From Mastigias papua (lineage: Eukaryota; Cnidaria; Scyphozoa; Rhizostomeae; Mastigiidae), in the NCBI GenBank assembly GCA_964019165.1, contig OZ025280.1, positions 14,626,428-14,690,427 of the forward strand: a stretch of DNA of 64,000 bases, read 5' to 3'. The notes beneath the pieces are model-generated. The model had not been told where the DNA came from. It made no database searches and saw only the letters and a list, made by a program, of their open reading frames with translations. The translations under genes were made by a program, and so were the position numbers. This document shows, piece by piece, positions 10,876 to 23,120 of the stretch (position 1 is the first letter of the stretch; every line of letters begins with the position of its first letter).

Positions 10876-12299
10876 GGATTCAAATGAATATCTATTCATG
10901 GATATAGCATGGGAACATAGAACCAGTGTTTCAGGCCATCCTACATTTCTATCATTCTATCTATCGGCTGTCACCTATTCCTTGAAGAATAAGTGAGTAC
11001 ACCCTTTGCGGTTGTAGTCTGAAGGTCATTTTGGTCTGCAAAGGGCAGCACAAACTCTCTTTCTAACAGGAATACCATGCTTGAGAAGAGTGTAGTCTTT
11101 GCTTATGAAGTGGGTTAGCTTTTCACAGAGAGAGTTGACCGGTGATTTCCCCGTTCTGACATTTTTCATCAAGTCTTCATTACTGAGGGTATTTTCCATA
11201 ACAAGATCACACAAAGTGTCACTTCTGCGTCTAATCCACACAGATCTTGAAATGTCTCAAGGTCATAAAAACTCAACAGTAAACCGTTATACATGAGCTG
11301 AGAAAGCCCTCTCTTGAAAGTAAGGTACTTATCAATACAGAGCTTTGCAGAAATTATGTCTTTCTCTCCACCTGCTATGGAGATCTGTTTTGAACACATA
11401 TTGCACTGAAATGAACACTAATGAACACTAAAATGACGAGATTAGTAGAGAGAGAAAAGTGTATTGAATGCAATGCAGGCTAAATCACAGTACTGGTTGA
11501 TACTGAGTCAATGTCAAATGAGAACAAAGGAGAGTCTTGAGAATGCATGCGATTGGGGATGTCATGTGCGAACAGACAGTGTAGAACAATGCCAGATAGC
11601 TCTACTTAAACAAGATAAAGTGACAGATAAAAGACGTCACACGAACATTACTTTATTCTGCTATATATTATACAGATAGCATAAAAAGAGGGTAGAAGAG
11701 CACCTGTTGGAGAAACTGAATGAATGCATACCTAAGGATAGATGCAAAGTGAAGCACAAGAACTAATCCACTATATATCCTACAGGTATTCACTGATAAA
11801 CCGAAACACATGCAGAAAAAAGGTAGAAAGGATGTATGAACTAACAACAAACTATGGCATACATAAGGGTAGATGCAAATAGATGATAAGGTAGCAGACT
11901 ACTCCGCAAGTTTGGTACTTATGGAGACATCGGAGAAGCAGAGCACCAAGTCTAGAACTACTCTGCTATAACAAAGTAAGACACGAAGATGATTGACAAC
12001 AGAAGACAGTCTAATCGACAGGAAAACTGTAAAACTATAAAAGACTAGAAATCATCACATACCGATCAGAAAATAAGAATATAATTGAACGAGAATAAAG
12101 ACCTCAAGGGGAACTGACAAAAAAGAATCCATACACGAGAGGTGGGGAGAAGCCAAGGTAAAGACTTCAAGGTAAAGTGTAAGTCCTTGATCCTTAGCAT
12201 GACAGACAGCTCTTAGAAAGTTTGCAAAACCTATCAAATGTAGCTCTATTGAGTCCACAAGTCCACAGCCACTTATTTTCCTCATTGCACTGAAATCTG
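10876..12299 (-). other. unassigned region with a possible broken coding exon at 11026-11399
   Basis: On the minus strand 11399-11026 carries two overlapping frames that read as one protein if a shift near 11190 is allowed (AEVTL continuing as CDLVMENTLSNEDLMKNV). It has no motif I recognise and may be the continuation of the broken gene at 12300-13240. The rest (10876-11025, 11400-12299) shows nothing recognisable. Confidence 0.3.
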
Positions 12300-13240
12300 T
12301 CTGCAGTACCCAATAATCATGAATGTCAACTCTTGGTCTTTCAGCTTCAAGATCAAAAAACTCTTACCAAATGGGGCATCAATGATGCAGAAGCTGATGA
12401 CCGGAATGGAGCACTTGTCTTACGAAAGTCAAGTAAAGCACTTGTAGAAATACCATTTGGATTGGTGATGCTGCTAGAACTTAGAATGGCAGATCCATCA
12501 TTGACTTTCTTTACAAGTAGTGTTGCCATATTACTTGCAACTGATGTTTTCTGGTCAGTGGGGTGCCTCTTTGTTTGAACATTGGTGAAATCATCAACCA
12601 TGAATACCAGCTGTGCTTTCTTTTGTGTTGTATCATTGATAAACGTCTAATAGCATTGTCATGGATTTTGGATGATTTGTACATTTCACAGTGTTCAGTT
12701 GACTTGGATGTTGCAATCCCACTTTGATACAGGATTGACAGACCACTCTTGCTGATACCTTTAGACACAACTGTAGATGAGATGACCTTTTGGAACCAGC
12801 TTGCTTTCTGTGATTGGCCAAATATAAGTATGTAAATCACTGCCCCAGTCCTTTTTCATTCAGTGCTTGCCTATTTGCTTGACAGTCCCTAGAAGACATG
12901 ACATGGAAAAGTGCTTTCAACAGTTCATTAGCCCCAGCAGAAAGACGTTTTTCACTGTGCTTGATTCAAATGGTAAAAGCCTATCACCATTGCCATATTG
13001 TGGCCACAAAAGCTGCCTGCATAGCTTCACTTCTATACCCTCCAGATATTCTATTTCTATTGGAGCTGTTGGTGTATACTTCATGAGAGACTTGGGTACC
13101 AAATAGAATGTCTCACTACCTACTTTAACCTCCTGCAATGTATAATCTGACTGCTCATTGGGACCAGAGCTTTCATCTTCACTGCTGCTTGAGTGTCTTG
13201 TAGCATTTGGACTTTGCTCTGATCTGGCTTGTGATTATGA
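12300..13240 (-). pseudogene. degenerate gene of unknown, transposon-like family
   Basis: Several minus-strand pieces in different frames line up in one direction: a Ser-rich linker (13240-13150), MQEVKVGSETFYLVPKSLMK (13138-12917), SSTVVSKGISKSGLSILYQS (about 12795-12740), and MVDDFTNVQTKRHPTDQKTS (12601-12540). The last motif, an acidic VDDFT block followed by a K/R-R-P-T-D stretch and ASNMAT, recalls uncharacterised proteins repeated in invertebrate genomes, but I cannot name the family. Stops and frame changes separate the pieces, so this is a pseudogene or a multi-exon remnant. Confidence 0.4.
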
Positions 13241-14789
13241 CATTTTGCTCTCACGTTCATATGTTGCTCCTTTCAGCTGTGAATGCAGAATAGTTTTCCC
13301 TTTCAATCAAATGCATACATCCATCACTATGATAAAATTTAAAATAAAATATATCTTGAATTTCAATTAAAATATATTGTGCACATACAGTGTCCAGGGA
13401 TGCAAGTGGGGATTTTTAGGGTAGGTACCTAAGCCTCTGAAAAGCACACAACAGATTGTTCAAAAGGACTATAGATTAAAATAATTGCTATTTAGAAAGA
13501 GATACATTTTCTTGAGTATACCACTTTCAAATTTTATTCAGTATTATTTAATAAAAATATAGAACTTTTCAAACATTAACAAAAGACTACCTTTATTCGT
13601 TTGAATGAAAAGGTTGGAATTCTAGAGCCCAACAGCTCCCCCTTTAGTTGCAATTCTGGGTATCTGTGCTCAAAGTATTTAGTATATAAGTACATAAGTA
13701 ACAAGTATTTTTTTTTTACCTACAACTGAATAGGAATGCAGAACGTCATAGTTTACTGGTAACATTTTAGTGACTTCTTTTGTCCAACATTTCTTGAATT
13801 AATCAGTACAAAAATGATAGCAAGGTCTCTGTAAATCTTTCTGTTTAAATGCCCTGAAAAAGACATTTTGTGGCCCAATTGTCACTCTGAGATTCACCAG
13901 CATGGGTAACTTTCTTTGCCATTGGCCATGTTGTATATTAACACATGTTTTTGCATATTTTCCTTTCCTCAACTAGCTTGGAAAAGATAGGAGAACTTTA
14001 GTATGTATATCTATATAACTTGTTCACATATTTATTTATTACACAGCACCCCCTACAATGTACACATGGTTTTGGTAAAACATAGTGCTCAGGCGTCTTT
14101 AGGTTGATGACATCAGCATACACACCACTATATCAGTTGGTATTTTTCTTAACTGCAGTCAAGGGAAGTGAAGTAAATCAACTTATTGGCAGGCCTATCC
14201 TTTAAGCAAGGTACAACAAACTGCAAAGTAGTTCATGCTATAGATTTAGCATCGTGACTAGAGTTTTGAGGAGGCTTATGTTCCAACTGGAATCAGCTTC
14301 AGGCCTTACAGGACACTTGGATAAAATGACTCATAATTTTGTAGGAAGCAAGAATTGTCATTGAGTACATTGGCAGTTGTCTGTGAGAAAATAAATATAG
14401 ACTCCAAATATATTATGGGTTTTTGGATATAAGTAGAGAGAATTTACACCTGAGTTTTTATTTGGAAGGTGTTGAAAAGGTGCAGAGTAGGCCTAAAATA
14501 GCTTCAAACTGCATTAGTTTCCACTTCATGGCGTCTGATTGGCTACTTAGGAGAAGAGACAATGGGCGTGAGCAGAACTCTCCTCATTGTATGTAAATAT
14601 TTTGATCAATGCTTAGAAATACAAGTGTAATTCACTTTTGCTGCAATGGTAACTCTGCAGTTCTCTTATAGATTATAGTATCATCTATACTGCCAAGATT
14701 GGACAAATATAATCACAGATTTGAGGTGTATACTTCCATGCTACTGCAAATAGTGTAAGACATGTGATTGCACCGTGTTGATCACTGGG
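13241..14789. other. no gene recognised
   Basis: AT-rich sequence without a coding signature; a short poly-T tract lies near 13710. It could contain the decayed 3' LTR of the adjacent BEL/Pao element, but I did not find a matching second LTR. Confidence 0.45.
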
Positions 14790-16640
14790 ATGAATTCCCT
14801 CAAAATGACTAAGGCTCTGGTTGTCCAGAGATGGCCTCTGCATCTGGAAAGGATTGAATCACTTGTGAATGAACTAAGTTCCAACATCATGCCACATGTT
14901 GAAAGTGAGATGTATGTTTCACACTTAAGTCACTCATGTTTACTTGTACTATTTTATTCTCCAATTCTTCACCTTGGTAGCACAAAATCCTCTTCCTACC
15001 ATGGTGCATGAGACAGGTTGAGGTTGACCTTCTACACTATTCTTTGAGATGACAAATAGTTAGCAAGTTCTCCATTTTCTTCAGTTCTGTCAGACACTTG
15101 CTTGTCGCAACAAATGTCTTGCCATTGTCACTGACCATTACTCTTGAAGTTTCTCTTCCTGCAACAAACTCCTTGAAAGTTTGCTTCAGTTCTTCTGCAG
15201 AAAGATCTTTACACACCTCAGATGTTCCACTCTAGTTGCACTGCAGGTGAATAATGCAATGATCACCTTCTTCAGATCGTTCTTGCCCTCTCTATACAAA
15301 ATTTGTCCAGATAAATAAACTCTTGTGTGAGTTAAAGGATCGGTAAGTTGTGCTTTGAAGTCTGGCAGAAGTGAGTTTGTGGGTGCTGATAGTGCCTTAA
15401 CCCTGAACCTTTTGCAGTTGCTACATGACTTTCTTTGAATGACTTTCTTTGAGAGGGATTGTAGTTTCTTCATCTAGACTCTTTCTTGTAACTTACACAT
15501 TGTTGCTGATACTCCTCCCTGCAACATTCCTTTGTAACTTTATTCAGTAAGCATTTCTGTAAATTTGTTGTTTCTTTGTGTGAAAATTGGATTGTAGCCA
15601 GTGACTCATCCAGTGCATCTCCATATTCCCTTTGTATACTTGACAAGCTCAGTTTCTGACATGACTTTTTCTTCTTGTTGCACCTTTCTTATCAAGTAAG
15701 TCTCAGCTGATTGTTAATAGTATTGAGTTTATCTTTTCCTCCTTGGCAAACATCTGCCTCTACTTCTCTGGTAGTCTCTCAGTTTCAGTGCTATCTTGTC
15801 CTGAAATTTCAGGTTGTTTAAGCCAATCTCCTGATTTTAATAACCAGTTTGGCCCACAAAACCAGAACATGCCCAGCTTGCTTGGATCACATCCTCTACT
15901 TCATAGATTGCTTGGATTTTGCCCTGTTGGAACATAATGTCACTTGTTTATGTCACCATCAGTTATAGCATTAATTCTGTTTTGAACAAACAAACTCCAT
16001 GTGCCTTTGCTTTTTATCCAGTTCACTACCGTAGTGCTGTCTACCCATCCATGGATTTCTTAAATTGGATATAGTTCTAATGCATGCTTGACATAGGCCA
16101 TCAGTTTACTCAAGGTGTGTGCAGCAATTAACTCGAAGTGAGGTCAGGAGCAATTCTGGCTTTTGCCACCAGTAAATGCTGACTATCCTCTTCATTGTTG
16201 TAATAACCTACCAGATAAATGCATGCTGCTACAGCCCACTTGCTTGCATCTGCAAACCCTTGTAACGCCATGTTTGCAACAGTTTATATACTGAGTCCCC
16301 TAGGCACACTGATTGATTTGCTATTGGCCAGGGCCCTAATCCACCTTTCCCAAGCCACTTCTACCATGCCTTGTACTTCTTCATCCAATGGCAACTGTGA
16401 CTGGCACAACGTGCTGTACAGTTTCTTAGCAGTGATGATGACTGGTGGTGCCAAGCCTAATGGATCAAATGTCATTAATCATAGACAGCATCTTTCTCAT
16501 TGTCAACAAATCATCTCTTTGCCCTCTGTTCATTTTGAAAACCTAAGTACGTGCTCATATTTTCTTTTATTCTATAGGATGACAAGTATCTTCTTTTGTG
16601 TAGGTTGTTTTATCCTCTTGCAGCAGTAAGCTTTCCTCTG
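14790..16640 (-). pseudogene. BEL/Pao pol remnant (RNase H and integrase)
   Basis: The 16475-16284 piece begins MTFDPLGLAPPVIITAKKLY, the near-invariant FDPLGL(I/L)AP block of Pao polymerases. The following sequence (about 16280-16130) contains GFADASKWAVAA-like RNase H residues. The 15473-15186 piece contains CSNCKRF followed by a stretch ending VIIALFTCSATRVEHL, matching the zinc-binding and catalytic entry of the Pao integrase, and integrase similarity (EFVAGRETSRVMVSDNGKTF-like) continues to about 15080. Frames change repeatedly, so no polyprotein can be made. Confidence 0.75.
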
Positions 16641-16751
16641 AGCCTGGAATTTCCACTTCTTTTATGATACCATGCCATTTATGCCAGCTAAGTCCAGCAT
16701 CTTGCCAATATATGTTTTGCCTCCTACTTGAATCTAAAGAGCTCTATGATT

Positions 16752-17346
16752 GCCCCTTCTCCAAACAGTCATTTATTGAAAGCATTTCTATGCAGGCTTT
16801 TATTGAAAGGTTGTAATGTCCATCCCAGCATTGTGTATTGAGCTCCAGGATCAACATCAGGATTCAAACAGTAATGATGGCCCCTTCTGCAAACAGCCAT
16901 TTATTGAAAGCATTTATGTGCAGGCTTTTATTGAAAGGTTGTAATGTCCATTCCAGCATTGTTTATCGAGCTCCAGGATCAACATCAGGATTCAAACAGT
17001 AATGATGGCCCCTTCTGCAAACAGCCATTTATTGAAAGCATTTATGTGCAGGCTTTTATTGAAAGGTTGTAATGTCCATTCCAGCATTGTTTATCGAGCT
17101 CCAGGATCAACATCAGGATTCAAACAGTAATGATGGCCCGTTCTGCAAACAGCCATTTATTGAAAGCATTTCTGTGCAGGCTTTTAGTGAAAGGTTGTAA
17201 TGTCCATCCCAGCATTGTTTATTGACCTCCAGGATCAACATCAGGGTTCAAACCATAATGATCGCCCCTTCTTGAAACAGTCATTTATTGACAGCATTTC
17301 TGTGCAGGCTTTTGCTGAAAGGTTGTAATGTGCATCCCAGCATTGC
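16752..17346. repeat. 128-bp minisatellite, about 4.6 copies
   Basis: Unit starts fall at 16752, 16880, 17008, 17136 and 17264, exactly 128 bp apart; the last unit is cut at about 17346. Each begins GCCCCTTCT and includes GCAGGCTTTTATTGAAAGG and CTCCAGGATCAACATCAGG. Units 2 and 3 are almost identical and the outer ones more diverged. The array sits between the protease and polymerase parts of the BEL/Pao element and appears to have expanded from its coding DNA. Because 128 is not a multiple of 3, each added unit shifts the frame. Confidence 0.95.
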
Positions 17347-17347
17347 G

Positions 17348-19078
17348 TCAGCAGATCCTTCGCACCATTATACAGTTGAGATCCAGGCAGAATCCGTCAA
17401 CAGCATTTGCCTGAATTTTTACCTTTACTATTTGCAGTCGTCTCTTCACTGTGCCATACATCTGTTCAATATTTCCTATTTCCACACTGACTGGTTTCAA
17501 ATGCAGCTGAGGCATCAGCTGTGTGCATATGTATGAGCTGCTTGCTCCAATATCAATCATGATGTGTGCTATTGTTCCATTTACCTTGGTCATGACAGTC
17601 GCATGCAGGGTGGTACTAGTATAACTTGCTCTTTTACCCATTTCTGATTGCTGGCTCTTGTTTTCCTCTTTATTCACTATCTGTGCATCACACAAGGAGG
17701 TGTGGTGTTGCTGATCACACTTCCTACAACCTCTTGATCTGCAATTTGATGCTGTATGTCCAAATCCCATGCAGTTGAAGCATAGTTTCGTCATCTTCAC
17801 AATTTTTCATATGTGAGCCAAGTCTAGCACTTTGTGGGAGTCTGTGCTTTTATGATTGCTTAGCTCAGAGAAAACGTAACTTCTAATTTCCTCTCACTCT
17901 ATCCATTGTGTTTGCCAGCATCATTTTGTCCCTTTGTCTCCAGTCTGCTTTATGTTTGTTGGCTCTTCTTTTTGCACCAGTTGTTTTGACTCCTTGGCTG
18001 AGGATGCCTATCAATTGATTTTTTGAGGTTTTCCACCAGTTCCAACAAATCTCAATTGTTCCCAATCGTCGTCTTTTTGATTTTTCCCACTGTGTCCCAA
18101 TCATCCGCTTTCTGAATCAGACTTTCCTTTACTGGTCCAAGCTTGACAGCCAGTGTGTAAACATAGCTCTGTGCACTGTCCAGCTTCTTCATTGTCACAA
18201 GGGTGGGCACAAATCTTGTCAGTTTGTGATAGTATTCATGGATCTTGTGAATGCTGTGAATGCTTGAAATGGTTCTGAGTCCTTCAAGCTCCTTGATTAA
18301 GGCTTTATGGATCTTGATGTTCTTACCATACTTTTTCCTAGGATTTTCTTTGCCTCCTCATAGCCATATTTTGTGTGTGGAAATCCCAGGATGTCCTCCC
18401 TTGGTTTCCCTTCTGCTAGTTTCAATAGGTAATTAAACTTACTGATACCTGCAATGCTAGATCCATCCACTTCAACAATGAACTGATTCCAAAAGCATAG
18501 CCAATCTTTGTAGCCTCCTTGAATGGTGTTTTTAGTATGTTTTTGCAACTTCATGCAAGGCAAATGCAACTTGAATGGTGTCTGACATGCATGTCCTCTG
18601 TTTTCTTTCTGGCCATCTCTAATTCCATTTCCAGTATTTTTGTGTATCATTCTTCCTTTTGTTGCTGACCACAGAGTTTTCTCTCTTCCAGTTGCTTATT
18701 TCTCACCTCATCAATCAATGCTGGTTCATGCCTTAGTTGTTGCTGATGTTTCAATTCTGCAGCCTGGTTTTGTCCTTTTTCCTCCTCAATGACTTCATCT
18801 ATTTCTTGCTTCAGCTTATTGTGTAGTTCACACACTTGTTCAATCTCCTTTTTCTGCGGTTTGTTCCACTCTCTTACTTCTTACATTGCCTGTTCTTCAC
18901 TCAGCATAGCTTCGGTGGCTTGGTCTTTGGATGGCTCCAACTTGTTTAAGACATCGCATATCCTCTGATACCCATGTTCTAAATGCTTCTTTTCACCCAA
19001 CGCCAATGCTTCTCTGATATCATCCGGAATAATGTTGCTTGCTACCAGCTCTTGATCTAATTTCTCATCTAATGTCAT
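17348..19078 (-). pseudogene. BEL/Pao gag and protease, broken
   Basis: The start MTLDEKLDQELVASNIIPDD at 19078 leads a Glu/Gln-rich coiled coil, interrupted in frame by a TAA near 18881 and another stop near 18647. Then 18650-18297 encodes a DUF1759-like Gag domain (DWLCFWNQFIVEVD, ISKFNYLLKLAEGKPREDIL). A further piece is at 18104-17883. The last frame (17800-17348) carries a CX2CX4HX4C knuckle (CFNCMGFGHTASNC) and a protease active site reading DIGAS where DTGAS is expected, so the catalytic Asp-Thr-Gly triad has lost its Thr. Confidence 0.8.
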
Positions 19079-20160
19079 TCTTTGATTGTACTTTCACTGG
19101 TTTGTTGAAGTCCTGATTCTAGGCCATGTTTCACAAAGAAACTCCCAGTGACACTAAAGAAAACTCGCAACTAACTGCCTATGTGTACACCAGTAACAGT
19201 GGACATGATCGGGGTATTTAGTATATATCTCTCATCTAAACTACCAATACAACATAAAAAAGTTCATTCAAAAAGGCTGCATAAAAGCACTTTCTTATTG
19301 TGTCCACTGACCAGCTTCCTTGTGAACTGTAGTAGAAGTCGTTACGATGATTATGATGATCCCAACTGGATCTCAGCTACACTCGACTAACTTGGGCACC
19401 TTACGCAAATAGGAAAGGAACTCACGATTACACAATAGCCTTTTCAGCATGGTCTTGTTCTCTTTTCTTGCCTTTGCTGCACCCGCTTGTCCTTTCCTCG
19501 GATACACAAACTGTACCAAAGAGTGACAGTCACTCTACAAACAAGAGCACATCTCACACTCACACATGCACTAGAGCATGCTAAGACTTCAATGACTTTC
19601 GGAAGTAGTGAAGTGAACAATAGGCATGCTAGCTGCTTAAATAACCTATCTAAGGGGGATCGCCTATTTCTCCATGCAAGGTAAAATGTACTACACATTA
19701 CTATAACAAAAGACTACCAGTTATGTATTCATATCTATCGTTCAAAATATCATCGTTCCATTATGTGCCACTGAGACTTGCTGTGCTCTCATATGTCCTT
19801 CACGCATATATGGAAAGTTCTTTGACTATCCAAATGGTTCATATTTACAACAAATAATCTTGAATCACACATGACTGTCCAAGTGCCCCATTTTCCCTGG
19901 TCATCCCCAGTTTATTGCCTTGGGGCTCTTATGAGAAATGGGTAGGCCTAAGTCAGCATAGTAGGCCATCCACATCCAAATACATTGCTATGAAATTCAA
20001 CTGTCAGTAACTGGCTGGCTGATCAAAATAAGTGGATATTATGTGTACTGGAGCTGTGTTTCAAGGATTTTGAGGTAGCAAAAATAAGGATCACATTAAC
20101 AACAAACAACTATGTATTACTAAATAATATATTGTGTTATGTTCTTGTAGTAGATCATGT
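19079..20160. other. no gene recognised
   Basis: Likely includes decayed 5' LTR sequence of the BEL/Pao element directly upstream of its gag start, but no matching LTR was found. Short frames at 19181-19390 and 19444-19698 have no family signature. Confidence 0.45.
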
Positions 20161-20720
20161 TCATCTAAGATGAGCGATCTGCCAATCCACTTGACCTTCT
20201 TCATTATTAACAAAATCTTTCAGAGCATCTCTCATTGCTAAGGAACCTTGGTGATATCTGGAGCCTTGAACAGGAGCTGCATTTATCATAAGGTTGTTTT
20301 CAGTGGTAGTCAAGGATCTCCAATCCCCTGGTACCATAGTTCCATTTGAGTTTTTAGAGTCAATGAAGCCACTAGGACAGTATGTTGCATTCTCTGTAAG
20401 CCTAAGGTGGGTACACTAGTTACTATTATGCTCGCCCTAACATACTTCTCTATGTTTTGTACAGAAGCATTTATAGGGGTGGTTAAAATTCTCCACCTAG
20501 CAACCAGACTTCCAGATGCGTTTTTAAGTACACGCCATGCCCTTGAATGCCTTTAATTGTAACTTGATTACTCTTACTTCATGGTTCTACCAGGATATGG
20601 ATGCATTAGCCAGGTCTTCAGGGGAAAAATTTCATTGTCAAGCAAAAAGTAAGGACATGGAACATAGTTGCACCCATCTAATGTAGCACGCTGGGATGGA
20701 GAGCGCCATTGTCACTTTGT
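20161..20720 (-). pseudogene. HARBI1-like transposase C-terminal remnant
   Basis: Minus-strand pieces match, in order, the C-terminal half of the intact transposase at 45395-46729: a block reading FLLDNEIFPLKTWLMHPYPG against FIADDAFPLKPNLMKPFPG, then VLKNASGSLVARWRIL against IVENAFGIATSRWRVF, then SGFIDSKNSNGTMVPGDWRS and NNEEGQVDWQ against the corresponding terminal segments. The second catalytic Asp is replaced by Asn and the catalytic Glu by Lys, and frames change, so the piece is inactive. It ends at a TGA (20161-20163) at the family's normal C-terminus. Confidence 0.7.
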
Positions 20721-20850
20721 TCATTTATTTTACTCCTTAAAGTACCCTGCTATCATTGTTACGTCCGTACTGACCACTATTGATAAAAGTAAAACAGTAG
20801 TTTGAATCACAGAATGCTAATAACATGAGATTGAAGAATCCCTTGTAATA

Positions 20851-21819
20851 TTGACATTAGGTGCCACTTTCAGCTTGGCATCTATTGCAAATATGGTTGC
20901 CATCACTTGCACCAATGACATGAGAAAGAACGATGTATTGGCACTTCATAGGGCATTGAGATGTCCAGAGCTACTTACATGCTACAATGGAGTTGTTGTG
21001 GATTCCGTTGAGGCACTTTGTATTTGTTTAAGGCGGCTGGCATTTCCATGTAGGTATGGGGATTTGGTGCCAAGGTTTGCTAGGCCAGTTCCACAGTTAT
21101 CAATTATAACTACTTTATTAATTTCTAACATCTATGATAGATATAGCCATTTTCTATTGTCTTTGGATCAGCCATGGCTATCAAGAGCAAATCTACGGAG
21201 CTTTGCTGATGCCATCCATGCCAAAGGTGCAGCATTAACTACTTTTTGGGGTTTTGTTGATGGCACCGTTAGACCAATTTCCCGGCCTAATAGAAATCAA
21301 AGGGCTGTTTACAATGGCCATAAAAGAGTGCATGCCCTGACGTTTCAATCAGTCATTGCACCTAATGGCTTGATTGCTAATTTGTATGGGCCAGTTGAGG
21401 GTAGAAGACATGATGCTGCCATGTTGGCAATGTCTGGGCTCATGGATGAGTTACAGCAGCATTCATATGCACCTGATGGTGAGGCTCTTTGTATATATGG
21501 GGATCCTGCATACCCACATGGCATTCATCTCCAATGCCCATTCCAGCAAAGGCAGGGTTTAACACCAGAGCAACAGGCTTTCATCCAGTCTATGAGCCAA
21601 GTAAGAGTTTCTGCGGGGTGGGTTTTCAAGGAGATTGTGACTTATTTTAAATGTATTGATTGTAAAAAGGACTTGAAGATTGGTTTAAGCCCAGTTGGAA
21701 AGACCTATGCTGTATGTGCTCTGTTGCAGAATGCTTTAACCTGTTTATATGGCTCCAACACTGCTGAATACTTTGGCATTAATCCACCAACACTAGAGTT
21801 CTATTTCAATGGCCAGTAG
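20851..21819 (+). pseudogene. Harbinger B transposase, catalytic Glu lost
   Basis: This frame aligns with the transposase of element A from about its residue 55 to the C-terminus, with shared blocks DSVEALC, RPVPQL, FWGFVDGTV, NGHKRVHAL, YGDPAYPH and GLSPVGK. The first two catalytic residues, Asp137 and Asp218, are kept. The third position, Glu in element A (VEWVFG), is Gly256 here (SAGWVFK); the codon at 21616-21618 is GGG. A Glu to Gly change at this site should abolish cleavage. The expected first ~45 residues are not recognisable, and the frame does not open with ATG at the family's start. It is convergent with the Myb-like partner at 22329-23120, the same layout as element A. I found no TIRs. 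Confidence 0.85.
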
Positions 21820-22221
21820 AAGCAAGTTTGGACTTTAATACAGAATCTTTTTAAGTCATCCACACAACTATTTAGTACAGTCAAGTTGTTATAACAATGC
21901 ACATGTACATTTGAAAAAGAACCAACCTTACCACACTTCTTTCTCATATGCTACTCACCAACTTCTCTATCAATACATCAAATCAACTTTAATTCCAAAA
22001 AGAAAACTCCCACTTTAACTGTTAAGGGTGAATTAACATATAACCATCATTTTCATTCGAAAAGGATATCTTTTGAAAAAGGGTTAAGTTGCCAGATTTC
22101 ACATGTGCTTTCACATTTTTGAACAGCTGAGATGTACACTAAATAACTATGTTCTATGATTTCCTATGAAATACCCAAAGTTATCACATTATGTGTTCAG
22201 TGACTTGGTAGTTAGATAAAA

Positions 22222-22257
22222 CTCCCTGATAGTCCTGACCTCCCTGATAGTCCTGAC
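22222..22257 (+). repeat. 18-bp tandem duplication
   Basis: CTCCCTGATAGTCCTGAC occurs twice head to tail (22222-22239 and 22240-22257), downstream of both convergent genes of Harbinger B. Confidence 0.9.
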
Positions 22258-22328
22258 AATATACTGCAAGTAACAAAACAATGAAATAGACGTTATCAGT
22301 AAGAAATTGAAAACAAGAACAGTTGCTT

Positions 22329-23120
22329 CTATTTCTTGGATAACAAGGAAAGACTTGTACTATTTTGTTGCTGTATGATATTCAGCATCTGTTGCTGTTG
22401 CTCCTGCAGCTGCTTCTGTTGCTCAAAAAGCATCATGATTTGTTGCTGCTGCTGTATAATGATTTTCTCTCTCTGCTCTCTGTCCCTTCGCTCTACATTT
22501 GTAAGCTCCTTTTCATTGCATTCTGTTTCTCTCTTAAATTCCAATTCCTTTCTCCTGATCTCCAACAATGTCCTCTTTAATTCAATCTCCTCACGTCTCA
22601 TCTCATTTTCCATTTCCCCTTTCTTTTTTAAATATGCACTTGCCTCTCCACCAGCTTTTCTTCTTTTACATTCAAAGTCTCCTCCCTTCTCTCTACCTCT
22701 TGTCTCACTCAGCCTCTCCATTGACCTCTTCCTTACACTTTCAGCTGTTTCTTTCTCCCTCTCAACTTCCTTCCTTGTTTTTTCAGCACTTTTCCTTGTT
22801 TCATGTTCTGCTGTCTCACTTAACCCAAGAATAGTCTCTATTGCTTGGTCAAGTTCTGTTATATCCTGTCCAGTGATGCCACTAGATATTTCTTCCACTG
22901 CCATCTTCTTTTTAAAACTTTTTTCCAGCTTTGACTATCGCTCCCTCACTCCTCTTTGATCAACACTAACTTGTTCAGTTTCCCGTTCATTTACTGCCTC
23001 TGCACTACTGTCCCAGGATTGCCCTCTTTCTCTACTCCCAAATTTGTGTTTGAATGTGTTTTCATATGCTATCTCCCTGCACAGCTGTAGGTCATGGCTG
23101 TAGCTCCATACCATTTTCAC
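22329..23120 (-). pseudogene. Harbinger B Myb/SANT-like accessory protein with one stop
   Basis: The first part (23120-22935) starts MKMVWSYSHDLQLCREIA and matches the Myb-like start of element A (WTSEHDTLLCREI). A TAG at 22935-22937 interrupts it at the position of FLKLE in element A; the frame then continues as SKLEKSFKKKM into 22904-22329, a long Arg/Glu coiled coil ending in a poly-Gln segment (QQQQQ). Both parts are in one frame, so a single nonsense mutation splits the gene. The ETAESVRKRSMERL motif is identical to element A. Function, by family, is end binding and support of the transposase. Confidence 0.78.

Larger units (their letters stand above)
14790..19078 (-). mobile_element. 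BEL/Pao LTR retrotransposon, heavily decayed
   Basis: Read on the minus strand from 19078 to about 14790 the order is Gag coiled coil, DUF1759-type Gag domain, CCHC knuckle, aspartic protease, a region expanded into a minisatellite, RNase H-like and integrase pieces. This order is diagnostic for BEL/Pao. Every domain is interrupted by stops or shifts. LTRs were not identified at either side. Confidence 0.8.

Noticed and set aside
16219..16629. Plus-strand 136-residue frame
   Set aside because: Antisense of the Pao FDPLGLAPP region.
22336..22959. Plus-strand 207-residue frame, rich in Cys and Ser
   Set aside because: Antisense of the Gln/Arg coiled coil at 22329-22904. The Cys runs come from CAG/CAA repeats on the other strand.
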